The notes: generated by a model from the letters alone, not told the origin. A stretch of DNA of 64,000 nucleotides from Streptomyces sp. CB02400 (GCF_001905725.1 NZ_LIWB01000001.1:124001-188000); one strand, 5' to 3'; positions 1 to 9,371 are shown, counted from the stretch's first letter. Numbers and translations: made by a program.

Positions 1-612
1 CAGCACCTCCTTGACGGTGTGCGCCTCGGCCCGCCCGTACGCGTAGCCGTACGGCAGCACGAGCACCGTGGGGGAGAAGCGGTGACCGCCCAGGTGGGTG
101 ACCTCCCAGACACCCTCGACCCCGGAGGCGGCGAGTTCGGCCGCCAGGGGCCGTCCGAGGAGGGCGCAGCAGCGGTCGCGTTTGCCGTTGGTGCAGACGA
201 GGGCGAGGGGGCCGCCCTCGTGGGGCCGTCCGCCGAGCGCGGTCGCGAAGGACTCTGGCTCGCCCCTGCCGAGCGCGGCGAAGTCGAGGTCGAGCAGGCG
301 TTCGGGGTCCGTGGTGGTGGCGTACAGCCACACGTTTCCAGGAACGGTGTGGGCCACGTACACCCGGCGCGTGGCGGGCGTCCGGCGGTCCGCGTGCCGT
401 CCGGGTCGCCGTATGAGCGCGATCCGCACCCCGCTGCCCTGCGCGGCGGCCTCCAGGGCGCGGCCCAGCGCGGGATCGAGGTGGCTGGAGGTGAGCGCCT
501 TGGCACCCCAGGGGCCGGGCTGCTCCAGCAGCAGCCAGGTCCGCGCGGTGGCCGCGGTTCCCGCGACCGGCTCATCGAACTCACGGGAGACGTTCGAGCA
601 CGTGCTACTCAC
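1..612 (-). CDS. Sucrase/ferredoxin-like (thioredoxin-like [2Fe-2S]) protein, 3' end outside window
   Basis: The gene reads leftward from GTG at 612 and leaves the window without a stop after 204 codons. The translation carries the family signature CTNGKRDRCC (about residues 136-145), followed by LGRPLAAEL and the VWEVTHLGGHRF and LPYGYAYGR blocks of Suc_Fer-like proteins, which have a thioredoxin-like fold and may hold an iron-sulfur cluster. Known relatives lie beside siderophore genes and are suspected ferric-siderophore reductases. An iron box overlaps the start region, so iron-repressed expression is the natural inference. No Shine-Dalgarno is visible before the GTG, so the start is uncertain. 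Confidence 0.8.
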   Translation of the reverse strand, partial: MSSTCSNVSREFDEPVAGTAATARTWLLLEQPGPWGAKALTSSHLDPALGRALEAAAQGSGVRIALIRRPGRHADRRTPATRRVYVAHTVPGNVWLYATTTDPERLLDLDFAALGRGEPESFATALGGRPHEGGPLALVCTNGKRDRCCALLGRPLAAELAASGVEGVWEVTHLGGHRFSPTVLVLPYGYAYGRAEAHTVKEVL

Positions 613-631
613 AAAGGTGAGCCTAACCTGA
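613..631 (-). promoter_or_regulatory. Iron box (DmdR1/IdeR-type operator)
   Basis: Read on the minus strand the site is TCAGGTTAGGCTCACCTTT, matching 16 of 19 positions of the Streptomyces iron box TTAGGTTAGGCTCACCTAA. It lies immediately upstream of the Suc_Fer-like start at 612. Binding would block that promoter when iron is plentiful. The match is seen directly; the regulator is inferred from the known DmdR1 consensus. Confidence 0.8.
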
Positions 632-964
632 CTTGCTCGCGAGTGGCTTGTCGGCCCGCCCGTACATCGTGGGCCGACCGCGTCCGTGGGCGCGCACGGC
701 CCAATGATGACAATTGCCTTGAACGAGGCTGATCATCGATTCTTCGCTTACTCGTCACTCTTACGGAGGATTCCTCGGAGTGGGAGTGCCCTCACGCCCC
801 CGAGTGATAGGAATGCCGCACGCGTTGCGTCCTTTGAGGTGCGAGCGGGTCCGACCATCTGCGAGCCTCCCCCGGTCGGGAGGCAGACCTGCGACGATGC
901 CATCGCGCGTCGCGTGGCAGCGGGCGCAGGCGCTCGCGTCTTGAGAAGCAGAGGAAATTGAACA
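632..964. other. Intergenic region, divergent promoters
   Basis: This spacer separates the divergent Suc_Fer-like gene and the 79-aa protein. Apart from the iron box at its left edge, I see no convincing coding frame, hairpin or repeat. Confidence 0.5.
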
Positions 965-1204
965 GTGAGTCAGATCGTCCGCCGTCTCGGTGTCGCTCCG
1001 CGCTATCGAGGCAGTACTGGTGGTGGAACATGTCCCGATATCTTCGAGCTGGCTGACGGGAACTTCGCCGTCATCGGCACGGATGCCACCGATTCACTCG
1101 ATTCCCAACTGCCCGAGGACGCCGCACGTGCCGACTACGAACGCATCGTCGTGATCACCAGAGAGACCCTGATCAAGGCGAAGGCGGACATCCCGGACGC
1201 CTAG
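965..1204 (+). CDS. Small conserved hypothetical protein (79 aa)
   Basis: A GTG start gives a 79-residue soluble protein with no signal peptide or membrane segment. A GAGG sits about 10 bases upstream. The N-terminus is basic; the middle has a compact CPDIFELADGNFAVIGTDAT block, and the end is TRETLIKAKADIP. Proteins with this pattern are common in Streptomyces, often beside DUF6082-type genes, as here where the convergent neighbour begins 30 bases downstream. I do not know its function. Confidence 0.7.
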   Translation: MSQIVRRLGVAPRYRGSTGGGTCPDIFELADGNFAVIGTDATDSLDSQLPEDAARADYERIVVITRETLIKAKADIPDA

Positions 1205-1234
1205 TCACGCATCGAGTGGTGGGTCCCCGACCAC

Positions 1235-1762
1235 CTACCACTCGTCGGTGTCGGCCTCGTCCAGCTGCAGCAGCAGATCGTCGATCAGCCGGCCGAGCTC
1301 TGCTTCTTCCGTCCCCGTCAGGCTCGCACGCTGTTGCCGGGTCGCGTACCAGTACTCCCTGACGATCGGGTTCTGGAGCATGCCCCGGGCGTGTTTGAAG
1401 AACTCGTCCCTGGTGAGGTTGCCGATGCGGTAGTAGCAGAGCAGGTTCGTGTACAGGGCGTTGGCGAAAAGGAACTGGCGTCGCTTCTGGACGGTGACCG
1501 GCACCTCGAAGATGTCCAGGACTTCGGTGAGTTCGGGGTTGTCCATCGCCTTGCTCAGCAGCTCCCAGTGCTGGCGCTGCTGCATGGCCAGGTTGGCCTG
1601 CTGCTGAGTGAGCGCACGCTCCTCCAGGTGCTCCAGTCGTTCGTTGATCGTGTCGAGGATGTGCCGCTGTGCCGCTATGGCGGCACAGGCGCCTGCCGCC
1701 ATGCCCAGGCAGGCCGCGACCGCGGAGCGGAGCCCCCGTATCCCACTGTTCCGTGTGGCCAT
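1235..1762 (-). CDS. DUF6082-like membrane-anchored protein (175 aa)
   Basis: The N-terminus has a basic stretch followed by one hydrophobic segment (about residues 13-31, rich in Ala/Gly). A helical, Gln/Glu-rich region (about 40-75) with coiled-coil character follows, then a conserved-looking FLFANALYTNLLCYYRIGN block and a C-terminal acidic tail. This layout fits the DUF6082 family of Streptomyces, whose role is unknown. The ATG at 1762 is the first plausible start. It is convergent with the 79-aa gene. Confidence 0.65.
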   Translation of the reverse strand: MATRNSGIRGLRSAVAACLGMAAGACAAIAAQRHILDTINERLEHLEERALTQQQANLAMQQRQHWELLSKAMDNPELTEVLDIFEVPVTVQKRRQFLFANALYTNLLCYYRIGNLTRDEFFKHARGMLQNPIVREYWYATRQQRASLTGTEEAELGRLIDDLLLQLDEADTDEW

Positions 1763-2081
1763 GTCAAATACCCCCGATCAGGCCGCCGTCCGCCGGTCGT
1801 CGGGTTGCGGGTCGACTGTGGGGAACCGGCGAGCGGTGGGCGGCGCTTGCCGCCTTCCAGGGTGCCGAGCGGCTCTGATCGGCGGGAAGGCGGCCAGGCG
1901 GCGCACGGAGGGAAGCGAGGGTCGCACAAACCGGCGCCTTGCCCAACGTCTGCCCCGTGGATGCTGCTAACAATCGTTCACTTCGCCGTCGTTCCGGGTA
2001 CTCGTATCCTGGACTGTCAGTCGGTCTTCCGTGCGCACGCCGTGAGCGAGCCGGTGTGCGCACAGGTGTGAGAGGGGTCGC
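1763..2081. other. Divergent intergenic region
   Basis: This stretch separates the divergent DUF6082-like and COG0523 genes and should hold both promoters. I see no strong palindrome; no AT-rich Zur-type box is evident in front of the GTPase gene. The only clear signal is a GAGAGGGG Shine-Dalgarno just before the GTG at 2082. Confidence 0.4.
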
Positions 2082-3125
2082 GTGTCGGAGCGGAGCAGCG
2101 GGCGGCAGATTCCGGTGGTCGTCCTGGCCGGATTTCTCGGCTCGGGGAAGACCACCCTGCTCAACCACCTTCTCCACCGCAGCGGCGGCAGCCGCATCGG
2201 TGCCGTCGTCAACGACTTCGGGGCCATCGAGATCGACGCGATGGCCGTCGCCGGGGCGCTCGGTGACTCGACCGTGTCGCTGGGCAACGGGTGCCTGTGC
2301 TGTGCCGTGGACGGCAGCGAACTCGACGTGTACCTCGAGCGGCTGGCCCGCCCCTCCGCCGGGATCGACGTCATCGTCATCGAGGCCAGCGGCCTCGCCG
2401 AACCGCAGGAACTCGTGCGGATGGTGCTCGCCAGCGAGCATCCGGACCTCGTGTACGGCGGACTCGTCGAGGTCGTGGACGCCGCCGAGTTCGACGACAC
2501 CCGGGCCAGGCACCCGGAGATCGACCGGCACCTCGCCCTCGCGGACCTCGTGGTCGTCAACAAGATGGACCGGGTCACCGACGCCTCGCGCGTACTGACC
2601 CTGGTCCGGTCCCTCGTCGACCGCGCGGCCGTCGTCCCCGCCACGCACGGCCGTGTCGACCCGGAGTTCCTCTTCGACTGCAGGCCGAGCGAGGAGCGCG
2701 TCGGGCAGCTGTCGTTCGACGATCTGCACCACGCCGACCACTCCGAGCACCTGCACGCCGCGTACGACAGCGTCTCCTTCGTCTCCGAGCGCCCGCTGGA
2801 CCCGCGGCGGCTGATCCGGTTCCTGGACAGCCGGCCCGAAGGGCTCTACCGGATCAAGGGGTACGTCGACTTCGGTCCGTACGACGTCGGCAACCGGTAC
2901 GCCGTACATGCCGTGGGACCGTTCCTGCGGTTCTACCCCGAGCCCTGGCCCGCCGGCGGGGAGCGGCTCACGCAGCTCGTCCTCATCGGCTCGGGCATCG
3001 ACGCCACCGCCCTCGGCGAGGAGCTGGAGGCGTGCGCGAGCGACGGCGCCCCACACGCCGACGACCACGGCATGTGGGGCGTTCTCCGCTATGTGCAGGG
3101 GGCGGCGGAGGACCCGGCCGCCTAG
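2082..3125 (+). CDS. CobW/COG0523 family metal-chaperone GTPase (347 aa)
   Basis: A SIMIBI-class GTPase with a P-loop GFLGSGKTT at residues 17-25, the metal-binding motif GNGCLCC at about 68-74 (CxCC), VVIEASGLAEP as switch/Walker B, and NKMDR as the G4 guanine-specificity motif near 160. The C-terminal CobW_C domain (about 225-335) contains a His/Asp-rich patch (DDLHHADHSEHLHAAYD), typical of proteins handling zinc or cobalt. The GTG start has a strong GAGAGGGG upstream. Its stop overlaps the convergent parC stop in the palindrome CTAG. The metal cannot be read from sequence; zinc is usual for the family. Confidence 0.88.
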   Translation: MSERSSGRQIPVVVLAGFLGSGKTTLLNHLLHRSGGSRIGAVVNDFGAIEIDAMAVAGALGDSTVSLGNGCLCCAVDGSELDVYLERLARPSAGIDVIVIEASGLAEPQELVRMVLASEHPDLVYGGLVEVVDAAEFDDTRARHPEIDRHLALADLVVVNKMDRVTDASRVLTLVRSLVDRAAVVPATHGRVDPEFLFDCRPSEERVGQLSFDDLHHADHSEHLHAAYDSVSFVSERPLDPRRLIRFLDSRPEGLYRIKGYVDFGPYDVGNRYAVHAVGPFLRFYPEPWPAGGERLTQLVLIGSGIDATALGEELEACASDGAPHADDHGMWGVLRYVQGAAEDPAA

Positions 3126-5572
3126 ACCGGGCCCGCCACCACCGACACCGTCTTCGGCAGGGAGACGCCCGAGCCGTCACGGCGCGGGTCGGGTTCCGGG
3201 AGGGTCACCGCCGCGCCGTTCTTCTGCGCGGCACGGGCCGGGAGCGGGCCCGCCCAGGCCAGGGCCAGGCAGTCCTCGCCCTTCAGGAACCGCTGGCAGC
3301 GCACACCGCCGGTGGCCCGGCCCTTGCGCGGGTACTGGTCGAACGGGGTCAGCTTGGCCGTCGTCTGGACCGAGTCGTCCAGCGTGCCCCGCGAACCCGC
3401 GACCGTGAACACCACCGCGTCCGCGGCCGGATCGACCGCCGTGAAGGAGATGACCTTCGCCCCCTCGGTGAGCTTGATGCCCGTCATACCGCCCGCGGGA
3501 CGGCCCTGCGGCCGGACCTGCGCGGCCGGGTAGCGCAGCAGCTGCGCGTCGTCGCTGATGAAGACCAGGTCCTCCTCGCCCGTGCGCAGCTCGACCGCGC
3601 CGACGATCCGGTCGCCCTCCTTGAGCGTGATGACCTCCAGCTCCTCCTTGCTGGAGGGGTAGTCGGGCACCACGCGCTTGACGACACCCTGCTCCGTGCC
3701 GAGCGCCAGGCCGGGCGACGACTCGTCGAGCGTGGTCAGGCACACCACCTGCTCGTCGTCCTCCAGGGACACGAACTCGGCCAGGGGCGCTCCGCCCGAG
3801 AGGTTCGGCGTCGGCATCGCCTGCGGGAGCTGCGGCAGGTCGATCACGTTCAGCCGGAGCAGCCGGCCGGACGAGGTGACGACGCCGATCTCGCCGCGGG
3901 CCGTCGCCGGCACCGCCGAGACGATCACGTCGTGCTTGACCCGCTTGCCGTCGTCGGCGAGCGGCTCGTTGTCCGCCGTGCGGGCGAGCAGGCCCGTGGA
4001 GGACAGCAGCACCCGGCACGGGTCGTCCGCCACCTGCAGCGGTACGGCGACGGCCGGGGCGCCGGCCGACTCCAGCAGCAGCGTACGGCGGTCGTTGCCG
4101 AACTTCTTCGCCACCGCGGCCAGTTCCGCGGAGACCAGCTTGCGCAGCTCCGCGTCCGAGTCCAGGATCCGGGTCAGCTCCTCGATCTCCGCGTTCAGCC
4201 GGTCCTGCTCGGCCTCCAGCTCGATCCGGTCGTACTTGGTGAGGCGGCGCAGCGGCGTGTCCAGGATGTACTGGGTCTGGATGTCGCTGAGGGAGAACCG
4301 CTCCATCAGGCGCTGCTTGGCCTGCGCGGAGTTCTCGCTGGAGCGGATGAGACGGATGACCTCGTCGATGTCCACCAGGGCCGTGAGCAGGCCCTCGACC
4401 AGGTGGAGGCGGTCGCGCCGCTTGCCGCGGCGGAACTCCGAACGCCGGCGTACGACGTTGAAGCGGTGGTCGAGGTAGACCTCCAGGAGTTCCTTGAGGC
4501 CCAGGGTGAGCGGCTGGCCGTCCACCAGCGCCACGTTGTTGATGCCGAAGGACTCCTCCATCGGCGTCAGCTTGTAGAGCTGCTCCAGGACCGCTTCCGG
4601 CACGAAGCCGTTCTTGATCTCGATGACCAGCCGCAGACCGTGCTCGCGGTCGGTGAGGTCCTTGACGTCGGCGATGCCCTGGAGCTTCTTCGAGCCGACC
4701 AGGTCCTTGATCTTGCCGATCACCTTCTCCGGGCCGACCGTGAAGGGCAGCTCGGTGACGACGAGGCCCTTGCGGCGGGCCGTCACGTCCTCCACGGTGA
4801 CCGTCGCGCGGATCTTGAACGTGCCGCGGCCCGACTCGTACGCGTCCCGGACGCCGGACAGGCCGACGATCCGGCCGCCGGTGGGCAGGTCGGGGCCCGG
4901 GACGTGCTTCATCAGGGCGTCGAGATCGGCGTTCGGATACCTGATCAGGTGCCGCGCGGCCGCGACGACCTCGCGCAGGTTGTGCGGCGGCATGTTGGTG
5001 GCCATACCGACGGCGATGCCCGACGCGCCGTTCACCAGCAGGTTCGGGAAGGCGGCGGGCAGCGCCACCGGTTCCTGCTCCTGCCCGTCGTAGTTGGGCG
5101 CGAAGTCGACCGTGTCCTCGTCGATGGACTCGGTCATCAGGCTGGTGGCCTCGGCCATCCGGCACTCGGTGTACCGCATGGCGGCGGGCGGGTCGTCGTT
5201 GCCCAGCGAGCCGAAGTTGCCGTGGCCGTCGACCAGGGGGACGCGCATCGAGAACGGCTGGGCCATGCGGACCAGGGCGTCGTAGATCGACGCGTCGCCG
5301 TGGGGGTGCAGCTTGCCCATGACCTCGCCGACGACGCGGGCGCACTTCACGTAGCCGCGCTCGGGCCGCAGGCCCATCTCGTTCATCTGGTAGACGATGC
5401 GGCGGTGCACCGGCTTGAGGCCGTCGCGCGCGTCCGGCAGGGCGCGGGAGTAGATGACCGAGTACGCGTACTCGAGGAAGGAGCCCTGCATCTCGTCGAC
5501 GACGTCGATGTCGAGGATCTTCTCCTCGTACGAGTCGTCGGGCGGCGGGGTCTTCGTGCTGCGGCGGGCCAT
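3122..5572 (-). CDS. parC: DNA topoisomerase IV subunit A (ParC)
   Basis: This 816-aa type IIA topoisomerase A subunit begins [10 protein letters not shown] at the ATG at 5572; upstream in-frame extension is non-conserved spacer. The breakage-reunion domain fills the first half, with the catalytic tyrosine at 134 in AAMRYTE. The quinolone-pocket motif is HGDASIYD, with Ala94 where E. coli GyrA has Ser83 and Asp98 at the Asp87 position, as in mycobacterial GyrA. A beta-pinwheel C-terminal domain follows, with no canonical GyrA box, which favours ParC over GyrA. ParC decatenates chromosomes together with ParE, which is not in this window. Confidence 0.93.
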   Translation of the reverse strand: MARRSTKTPPPDDSYEEKILDIDVVDEMQGSFLEYAYSVIYSRALPDARDGLKPVHRRIVYQMNEMGLRPERGYVKCARVVGEVMGKLHPHGDASIYDALVRMAQPFSMRVPLVDGHGNFGSLGNDDPPAAMRYTECRMAEATSLMTESIDEDTVDFAPNYDGQEQEPVALPAAFPNLLVNGASGIAVGMATNMPPHNLREVVAAARHLIRYPNADLDALMKHVPGPDLPTGGRIVGLSGVRDAYESGRGTFKIRATVTVEDVTARRKGLVVTELPFTVGPEKVIGKIKDLVGSKKLQGIADVKDLTDREHGLRLVIEIKNGFVPEAVLEQLYKLTPMEESFGINNVALVDGQPLTLGLKELLEVYLDHRFNVVRRRSEFRRGKRRDRLHLVEGLLTALVDIDEVIRLIRSSENSAQAKQRLMERFSLSDIQTQYILDTPLRRLTKYDRIELEAEQDRLNAEIEELTRILDSDAELRKLVSAELAAVAKKFGNDRRTLLLESAGAPAVAVPLQVADDPCRVLLSSTGLLARTADNEPLADDGKRVKHDVIVSAVPATARGEIGVVTSSGRLLRLNVIDLPQLPQAMPTPNLSGGAPLAEFVSLEDDEQVVCLTTLDESSPGLALGTEQGVVKRVVPDYPSSKEELEVITLKEGDRIVGAVELRTGEEDLVFISDDAQLLRYPAAQVRPQGRPAGGMTGIKLTEGAKVISFTAVDPAADAVVFTVAGSRGTLDDSVQTTAKLTPFDQYPRKGRATGGVRCQRFLKGEDCLALAWAGPLPARAAQKNGAAVTLPEPDPRRDGSGVSLPKTVSVVAGPV

Positions 5573-6226
5573 CGCTGCCGGCTCCTTGCTGAAGCGTTTT
5601 GGACGGGATCTGACGCGGACCATTGTGGACCGTCGCACTGACAGACGGGACCAGGGTCCCGGGTCCGGGCGGTTGATGGGGGGCGGGGGAGCAGGGTACG
5701 CGGTGCGTGTGATCGGCTTTTTGCGGGGTTCCTGGTGATCGGGGTGAAGTGGGTTGGGGGTGGGTCGCGCGGCCCGGCGCCGGCGGGGTGGCTCCCCCAC
5801 TCTCGGCTTCGCTCGAGCGGGAGGTGCCCCCACCGCCCACCCGTGTGGGGCTGGGCGGGTGCCCGGTGTCGTGGCCGGCCGAGGGTGTTCCCGCTGCCCG
5901 GCGCTTGCGGGGTGCCGTCGCGCCCACCCGTGCCGCCCCAGCGGCACGACTGCCCGCGGCTGACGCGGATCGCGGGGATGGCGGTAGCGGCTGCCTGTGG
6001 AAAGGCGGTATGTGGTGGCGAACGCCTGCGGAGAGCGGAGGTGCTGTCCGCGGACCGCGGACCGCGGTCTGCGGCTCGCGGGTGCCCGCGTGTCCCCGGC
6101 ATTCTCGCTCTCGGCGTATCCCGGTCGCGTCGGGAACTTCGTCGGGGGTCCGCGCGCTTGCATACAGTGGCAGGACCGGCAGAAACGGCGGTTTCGACGA
6201 CCGCCTCCGCGATCGAAGGGACGTAC
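5573..6226. other. Repeat-bearing divergent intergenic region
   Basis: About 650 bases between parC and the M16 operon. It contains one copy of a dispersed palindromic repeat (5792-5831). At 5892-5915 and 5943-5962 it also has two blocks found base for base in the spacer at 45.7-45.9 kb. Near the right end, a basic promoter-like stretch precedes the GAAGGG Shine-Dalgarno of the M16 gene. Reading frames through this region look like shadows. Confidence 0.6.
5792..5831 (+). repeat. Dispersed palindromic repeat A, copy 1
   Basis: A 40-base element with ends CTCCCCCACTCTCGGCTTCG and CTCGAGCGGGAGG. It recurs inverted near 38525 and, with a triplicated head, at 45691-45767. Its arms are self-complementary, so it could form a hairpin in RNA. 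Elements of this kind are frequent in Streptomyces spacers. Confidence 0.75.
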
Positions 6227-7609
6227 ATGCCCATGGGTCACACGGCCACAGCCCAGGCAGGCTCCGGCGGCCTGACAGCGACCGAGCACCGCCTGGCCAA
6301 CGGCCTGCGCGTGGTGCTCTCCGAGGACCACCTGACCCCGGTCGCCGCGGTGTGCCTCTGGTACGACGTGGGTTCGCGTCACGAGGTCAAGGGACGTACG
6401 GGTCTGGCTCACCTCTTCGAGCACCTGATGTTCCAGGGCTCCGCCCAGGTGAGGGGCAACGGTCACTTCGAGCTGGTCCAGGGCGCCGGCGGCTCCCTCA
6501 ACGGCACCACCAGTTTCGAGCGCACCAACTACTTCGAGACCATGCCCGCCCACCAGCTGGAGCTCGCCCTCTGGCTGGAGGCCGACCGCATGGGCTCCCT
6601 GCTGACCGCCCTGGACGACGAGTCCATGGAGAACCAGCGCGACGTCGTCAAGAACGAGCGCCGCCAGCGCTACGACAACGTCCCCTACGGCACCGCCTTC
6701 GAGAAGCTGACCGCCCTCGCCTACCCGGAGGGCCACCCGTACCACCACACGCCCATCGGCTCGATGGCGGACCTGGACGCGGCCACCCTGGAAGACGCCC
6801 GTCAGTTCTTCCGCACGTACTACGCGCCGAACAACGCCGTGCTCTCCGTCGTCGGCGACATCGACCCGGAGCAGACGCTCGCCTGGATCGAGAAGTACTT
6901 CGGCTCCATCCCGGGCCACGACGGCAAGCCCGCCCCGCGCGACGGCTCGCTGCCCGACGTCATCGGCGGGCAGCTGCGCGAGATCGTCGAGGAGGAGGTC
7001 CCCGCGCGTGCGCTGATGGCCGCCTACCGCCTGCCGGAGGACGGCACGCGCGCGTGCGACGCCGTCGACCTGGCGCTCACCGTCCTCGGCGGCGGCGAGT
7101 CCTCGCGGCTCTACAACCGGCTGGTACGGCGCGACCGTACGGCCGTGGCCGCCGGCTTCGGCCTGCTGCGGCTGGCCGGGGCGCCCTCCCTGGGCTGGCT
7201 GGACGTGAAGACGTCCGGCGACGTGGAGGTGCCGGTCATCGAGGCCGCCATCGACGAGGAGCTCGCCCGGTTCGCCGAGCAGGGCCCCACGGCGGAGGAG
7301 ATGGAACGCGCGCAGGCCCAGCTGGAGCGCGAGTGGCTGGACCGGCTCGGCACGGTCGCCGGCCGCGCCGACGAACTGTGCCGGTACGCGGTCCTGTTCG
7401 GCGACCCGCAGCTCGCCCTGACCGCCGTACAGCGCGTCCTGGAGGTGACGGCGGAGGAGGTGCAGGAGGTCGCCAAGGCCCGCCTGCGTCCCGACAACCG
7501 CGCGGTGCTCGTCTACGAACCCGTCGCCCCGGAAGCCGAGGACGCCGAGGACACAGAGGAAGCCGCCGCAGCCGCCGGCACCGACGAGAACGAGGAGGCG
7601 GCGAAGTGA
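6227..7609 (+). CDS. M16 family zinc metalloprotease, catalytic subunit (460 aa)
   Basis: The ATG at 6227 follows a GAAGGG Shine-Dalgarno with 6-base spacing. The pitrilysin/insulinase inverted zinc motif HLFEH lies at residues 62-66, with the downstream glutamate expected in the ENQRDVVKNERRQR block. The two M16 halves fill the protein, and the C-terminus is an acidic, low-complexity tail rich in Glu and Ala. Its stop overlaps the start of a second M16 gene (GTGA), giving a catalytic/non-catalytic pair like bacterial heterodimeric M16 peptidases. It is probably a cytoplasmic peptide-processing enzyme; the substrate is unknown. Confidence 0.9.
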   Translation: MPMGHTATAQAGSGGLTATEHRLANGLRVVLSEDHLTPVAAVCLWYDVGSRHEVKGRTGLAHLFEHLMFQGSAQVRGNGHFELVQGAGGSLNGTTSFERTNYFETMPAHQLELALWLEADRMGSLLTALDDESMENQRDVVKNERRQRYDNVPYGTAFEKLTALAYPEGHPYHHTPIGSMADLDAATLEDARQFFRTYYAPNNAVLSVVGDIDPEQTLAWIEKYFGSIPGHDGKPAPRDGSLPDVIGGQLREIVEEEVPARALMAAYRLPEDGTRACDAVDLALTVLGGGESSRLYNRLVRRDRTAVAAGFGLLRLAGAPSLGWLDVKTSGDVEVPVIEAAIDEELARFAEQGPTAEEMERAQAQLEREWLDRLGTVAGRADELCRYAVLFGDPQLALTAVQRVLEVTAEEVQEVAKARLRPDNRAVLVYEPVAPEAEDAEDTEEAAAAAGTDENEEAAK

Positions 7610-8994
7610 CCGAGCTCGCCACGATGGACTTCCACCCGCAGCCGCAGGCGGGCGACGCCAAGCCCTGGGCCTTCCCGGCCCCCGAGCGCGGCACGCTCGA
7701 CAACGGCCTGACCGTGCTGCGCTGCCACCGCCCCGGCCAGCAGGTCGTCGCCGTCGAGGTGCTCCTCGACGCGCCCCTGGAGGCCGAGCCGGCCGGCCTC
7801 GACGGTGTCGCCACGATCATGGCGCGGGCCTTCTCCGAGGGCACCGACAAGCACTCCGCCGAGGAGTTCGCCGCCGAGCTGGAGCGCTGCGGCGCCACCC
7901 TGGACGCGCACGCCGACCACCCCGGCGTCCGCCTCAGCCTGGAGGTCCCGGCCTCCCGGCTCACCAAGGGGCTCGGGCTGCTCGCCGACGCGCTCAGGGC
8001 GCCCGCGTTCGCCGACAGCGAGGTCGAGCGGCTGGTCCGCAACCGCCTCGACGAGATCCCGCACGAGCTGGCCAACCCCTCCCGCCGCGCCGCCAAGGAG
8101 CTCTCCAAGGAGCTGTTCCCGGCGAGCGCCCGTATGTCGCGTCCGCGCCAGGGCACCGAGGAGACGGTCGCCGGCATCGACTCCGCGGCCGTACGCGCCT
8201 TCTACGAGAAGCACGTCCGCCCCGCCACGGCGACCGCCGTGGTCGTCGGCGACCTCACCGGCATCGACCTGGACGCGCTGCTCGGCGACACCCTGGGCGC
8301 CTGGACCGGCTCCTCGGCGCAGCCGCGGCCCGTTCCGCCGGTGGTCGCCGACGACACCGGGCGTGTCGTGATCGTGGACCGCCCCGGCGCCGTCCAGACG
8401 CAGCTGCTGATCGGCCGTATCGGCGCGGACCGGCACGACCGCGTGTGGCCCGCGCAGGTCCTCGGCACGTACTGCCTCGGCGGCACCCTCACCTCCCGCC
8501 TGGACCGCGTGCTGCGCGAGGAGAAGGGCTACACCTACGGCGTGCGGTCGTTCGGGCAGGTCCTCAGGTCAGCCCCGGACGGCACCGGCGCGGCGATGCT
8601 GGCCATCAGCGGCTCCGTCGACACCCCGAACACCGGCCCCGCTCTCGAGGACCTGTGGACGGTGCTGCGCACGCTCGCCGCCGACGGGCTCACCGACGAC
8701 GAACGTGATGTCGCCGTGCAGAACCTCGTGGGTGTGGCGCCGCTCAAGTACGAGACCGCCGCGGCCGTCGCGAGCACCCTGGCCGACCAGGTCGAGCAGC
8801 ACCTGCCCGACCACTACCAGGCCGACCTGTACCGGCAGTTGGCCGCGACCGGCACCGTGGAGGCCACCGCGGCCGTCGTGAACGCCTTCCCGGTGGACCG
8901 TCTGGTGACGATCCTCGTCGGTGACGCGGCGCAGATCAAGGCGCCCGTCGAGGCCCTCGGCATCGGTGAAGTCACCGTCGTGACGGCCGAGTAG
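7606..8994 (+). CDS. M16 family peptidase-like protein lacking the zinc motif (462 aa)
   Basis: It is translationally coupled to the previous gene through a GTGA overlap. The M16 fold is clear (DNGLTVLRCHRPGQQVVAVEVLLDAP at the start; REEKGYTYGVRS in the C-terminal half, which supplies the substrate-binding Arg/Tyr). At the position of HxxEH it reads ATIMARAFSEGTDKHSAEEF, so the zinc ligands are missing. It is most likely the regulatory half of a heterodimer with the upstream protease. A strong terminator hairpin follows. Confidence 0.88.
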   Translation: MTELATMDFHPQPQAGDAKPWAFPAPERGTLDNGLTVLRCHRPGQQVVAVEVLLDAPLEAEPAGLDGVATIMARAFSEGTDKHSAEEFAAELERCGATLDAHADHPGVRLSLEVPASRLTKGLGLLADALRAPAFADSEVERLVRNRLDEIPHELANPSRRAAKELSKELFPASARMSRPRQGTEETVAGIDSAAVRAFYEKHVRPATATAVVVGDLTGIDLDALLGDTLGAWTGSSAQPRPVPPVVADDTGRVVIVDRPGAVQTQLLIGRIGADRHDRVWPAQVLGTYCLGGTLTSRLDRVLREEKGYTYGVRSFGQVLRSAPDGTGAAMLAISGSVDTPNTGPALEDLWTVLRTLAADGLTDDERDVAVQNLVGVAPLKYETAAAVASTLADQVEQHLPDHYQADLYRQLAATGTVEATAAVVNAFPVDRLVTILVGDAAQIKAPVEALGIGEVTVVTAE

Positions 8995-9019
8995 CGAGCG
9001 GCGAGGACGCACGCGCGTG

Positions 9020-9051
9020 GGGCCCTGGTGACACGAAAGTCACCAGGGCCC
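9020..9051 (+). terminator. Rho-independent-type hairpin after the M16 operon
   Basis: A perfect 13-bp stem (GGGCCCTGGTGAC with GTCACCAGGGCCC) and a 6-base ACGAAA loop begin about 25 bases after the stop. There is no long T run, as usual for Streptomyces terminators. Confidence 0.85.
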
Positions 9052-9189
9052 GCTTATGCCCGAATCGGGGCGGAAGTTGCCTGTCTGGCCTGTGGGATGC
9101 GCTACAAAAACCGGGATTCGTTTGAGGATTGGGAGACGGCCCGCTTAGCGTCATCCGGGCTGTTCGTCGGGCAGTGCGCCGCATCCGCG

Positions 9190-9355
9190 GCACCGGACAG
9201 CCATCGCCGAGTCCCCCTACGGCGCGAGCCAGGGGAGCCGGGGACCCACCGCAGTCCCTGGGGTGAATCGGACGCCCGCGCGTGTCGCGAGGGGGTCCGT
9301 AGGAGACCTTCCTGCTCCGAACCCGTCAGCTAACCCGGTAGGCGAGAGGGAAGGA
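9190..9355 (+). ncRNA. ydaO/yuaA-type c-di-AMP riboswitch
   Basis: The leader of the M23 peptidase gene carries the ydaO conserved blocks in order: CGGCGCGAGCCAGGGGA, GCCGGGGACCCA, GGGGTGAATC, GGAGACCTTCC, then CCGAACCCGTCAGCTAACC and GGTAGGCGA. In Streptomyces such leaders precede cell-wall hydrolase genes (Rpf and NlpC/M23 types) and turn them off when c-di-AMP binds. The 3' boundary is firm at the final GGTAGGCGA; the 5' boundary is approximate. The gene starts about 20 bases downstream. Confidence 0.92.
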
Positions 9356-9371
9356 AAGGACCAGCCTGTAC

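Noticed and set aside
2291..5641. A plus-strand open frame of over 1,100 codons antisense to parC
   Set aside because: Its product is Arg/Ala/Gly/Val-rich without domains and lies opposite a clear topoisomerase gene; high GC leaves antisense frames open.
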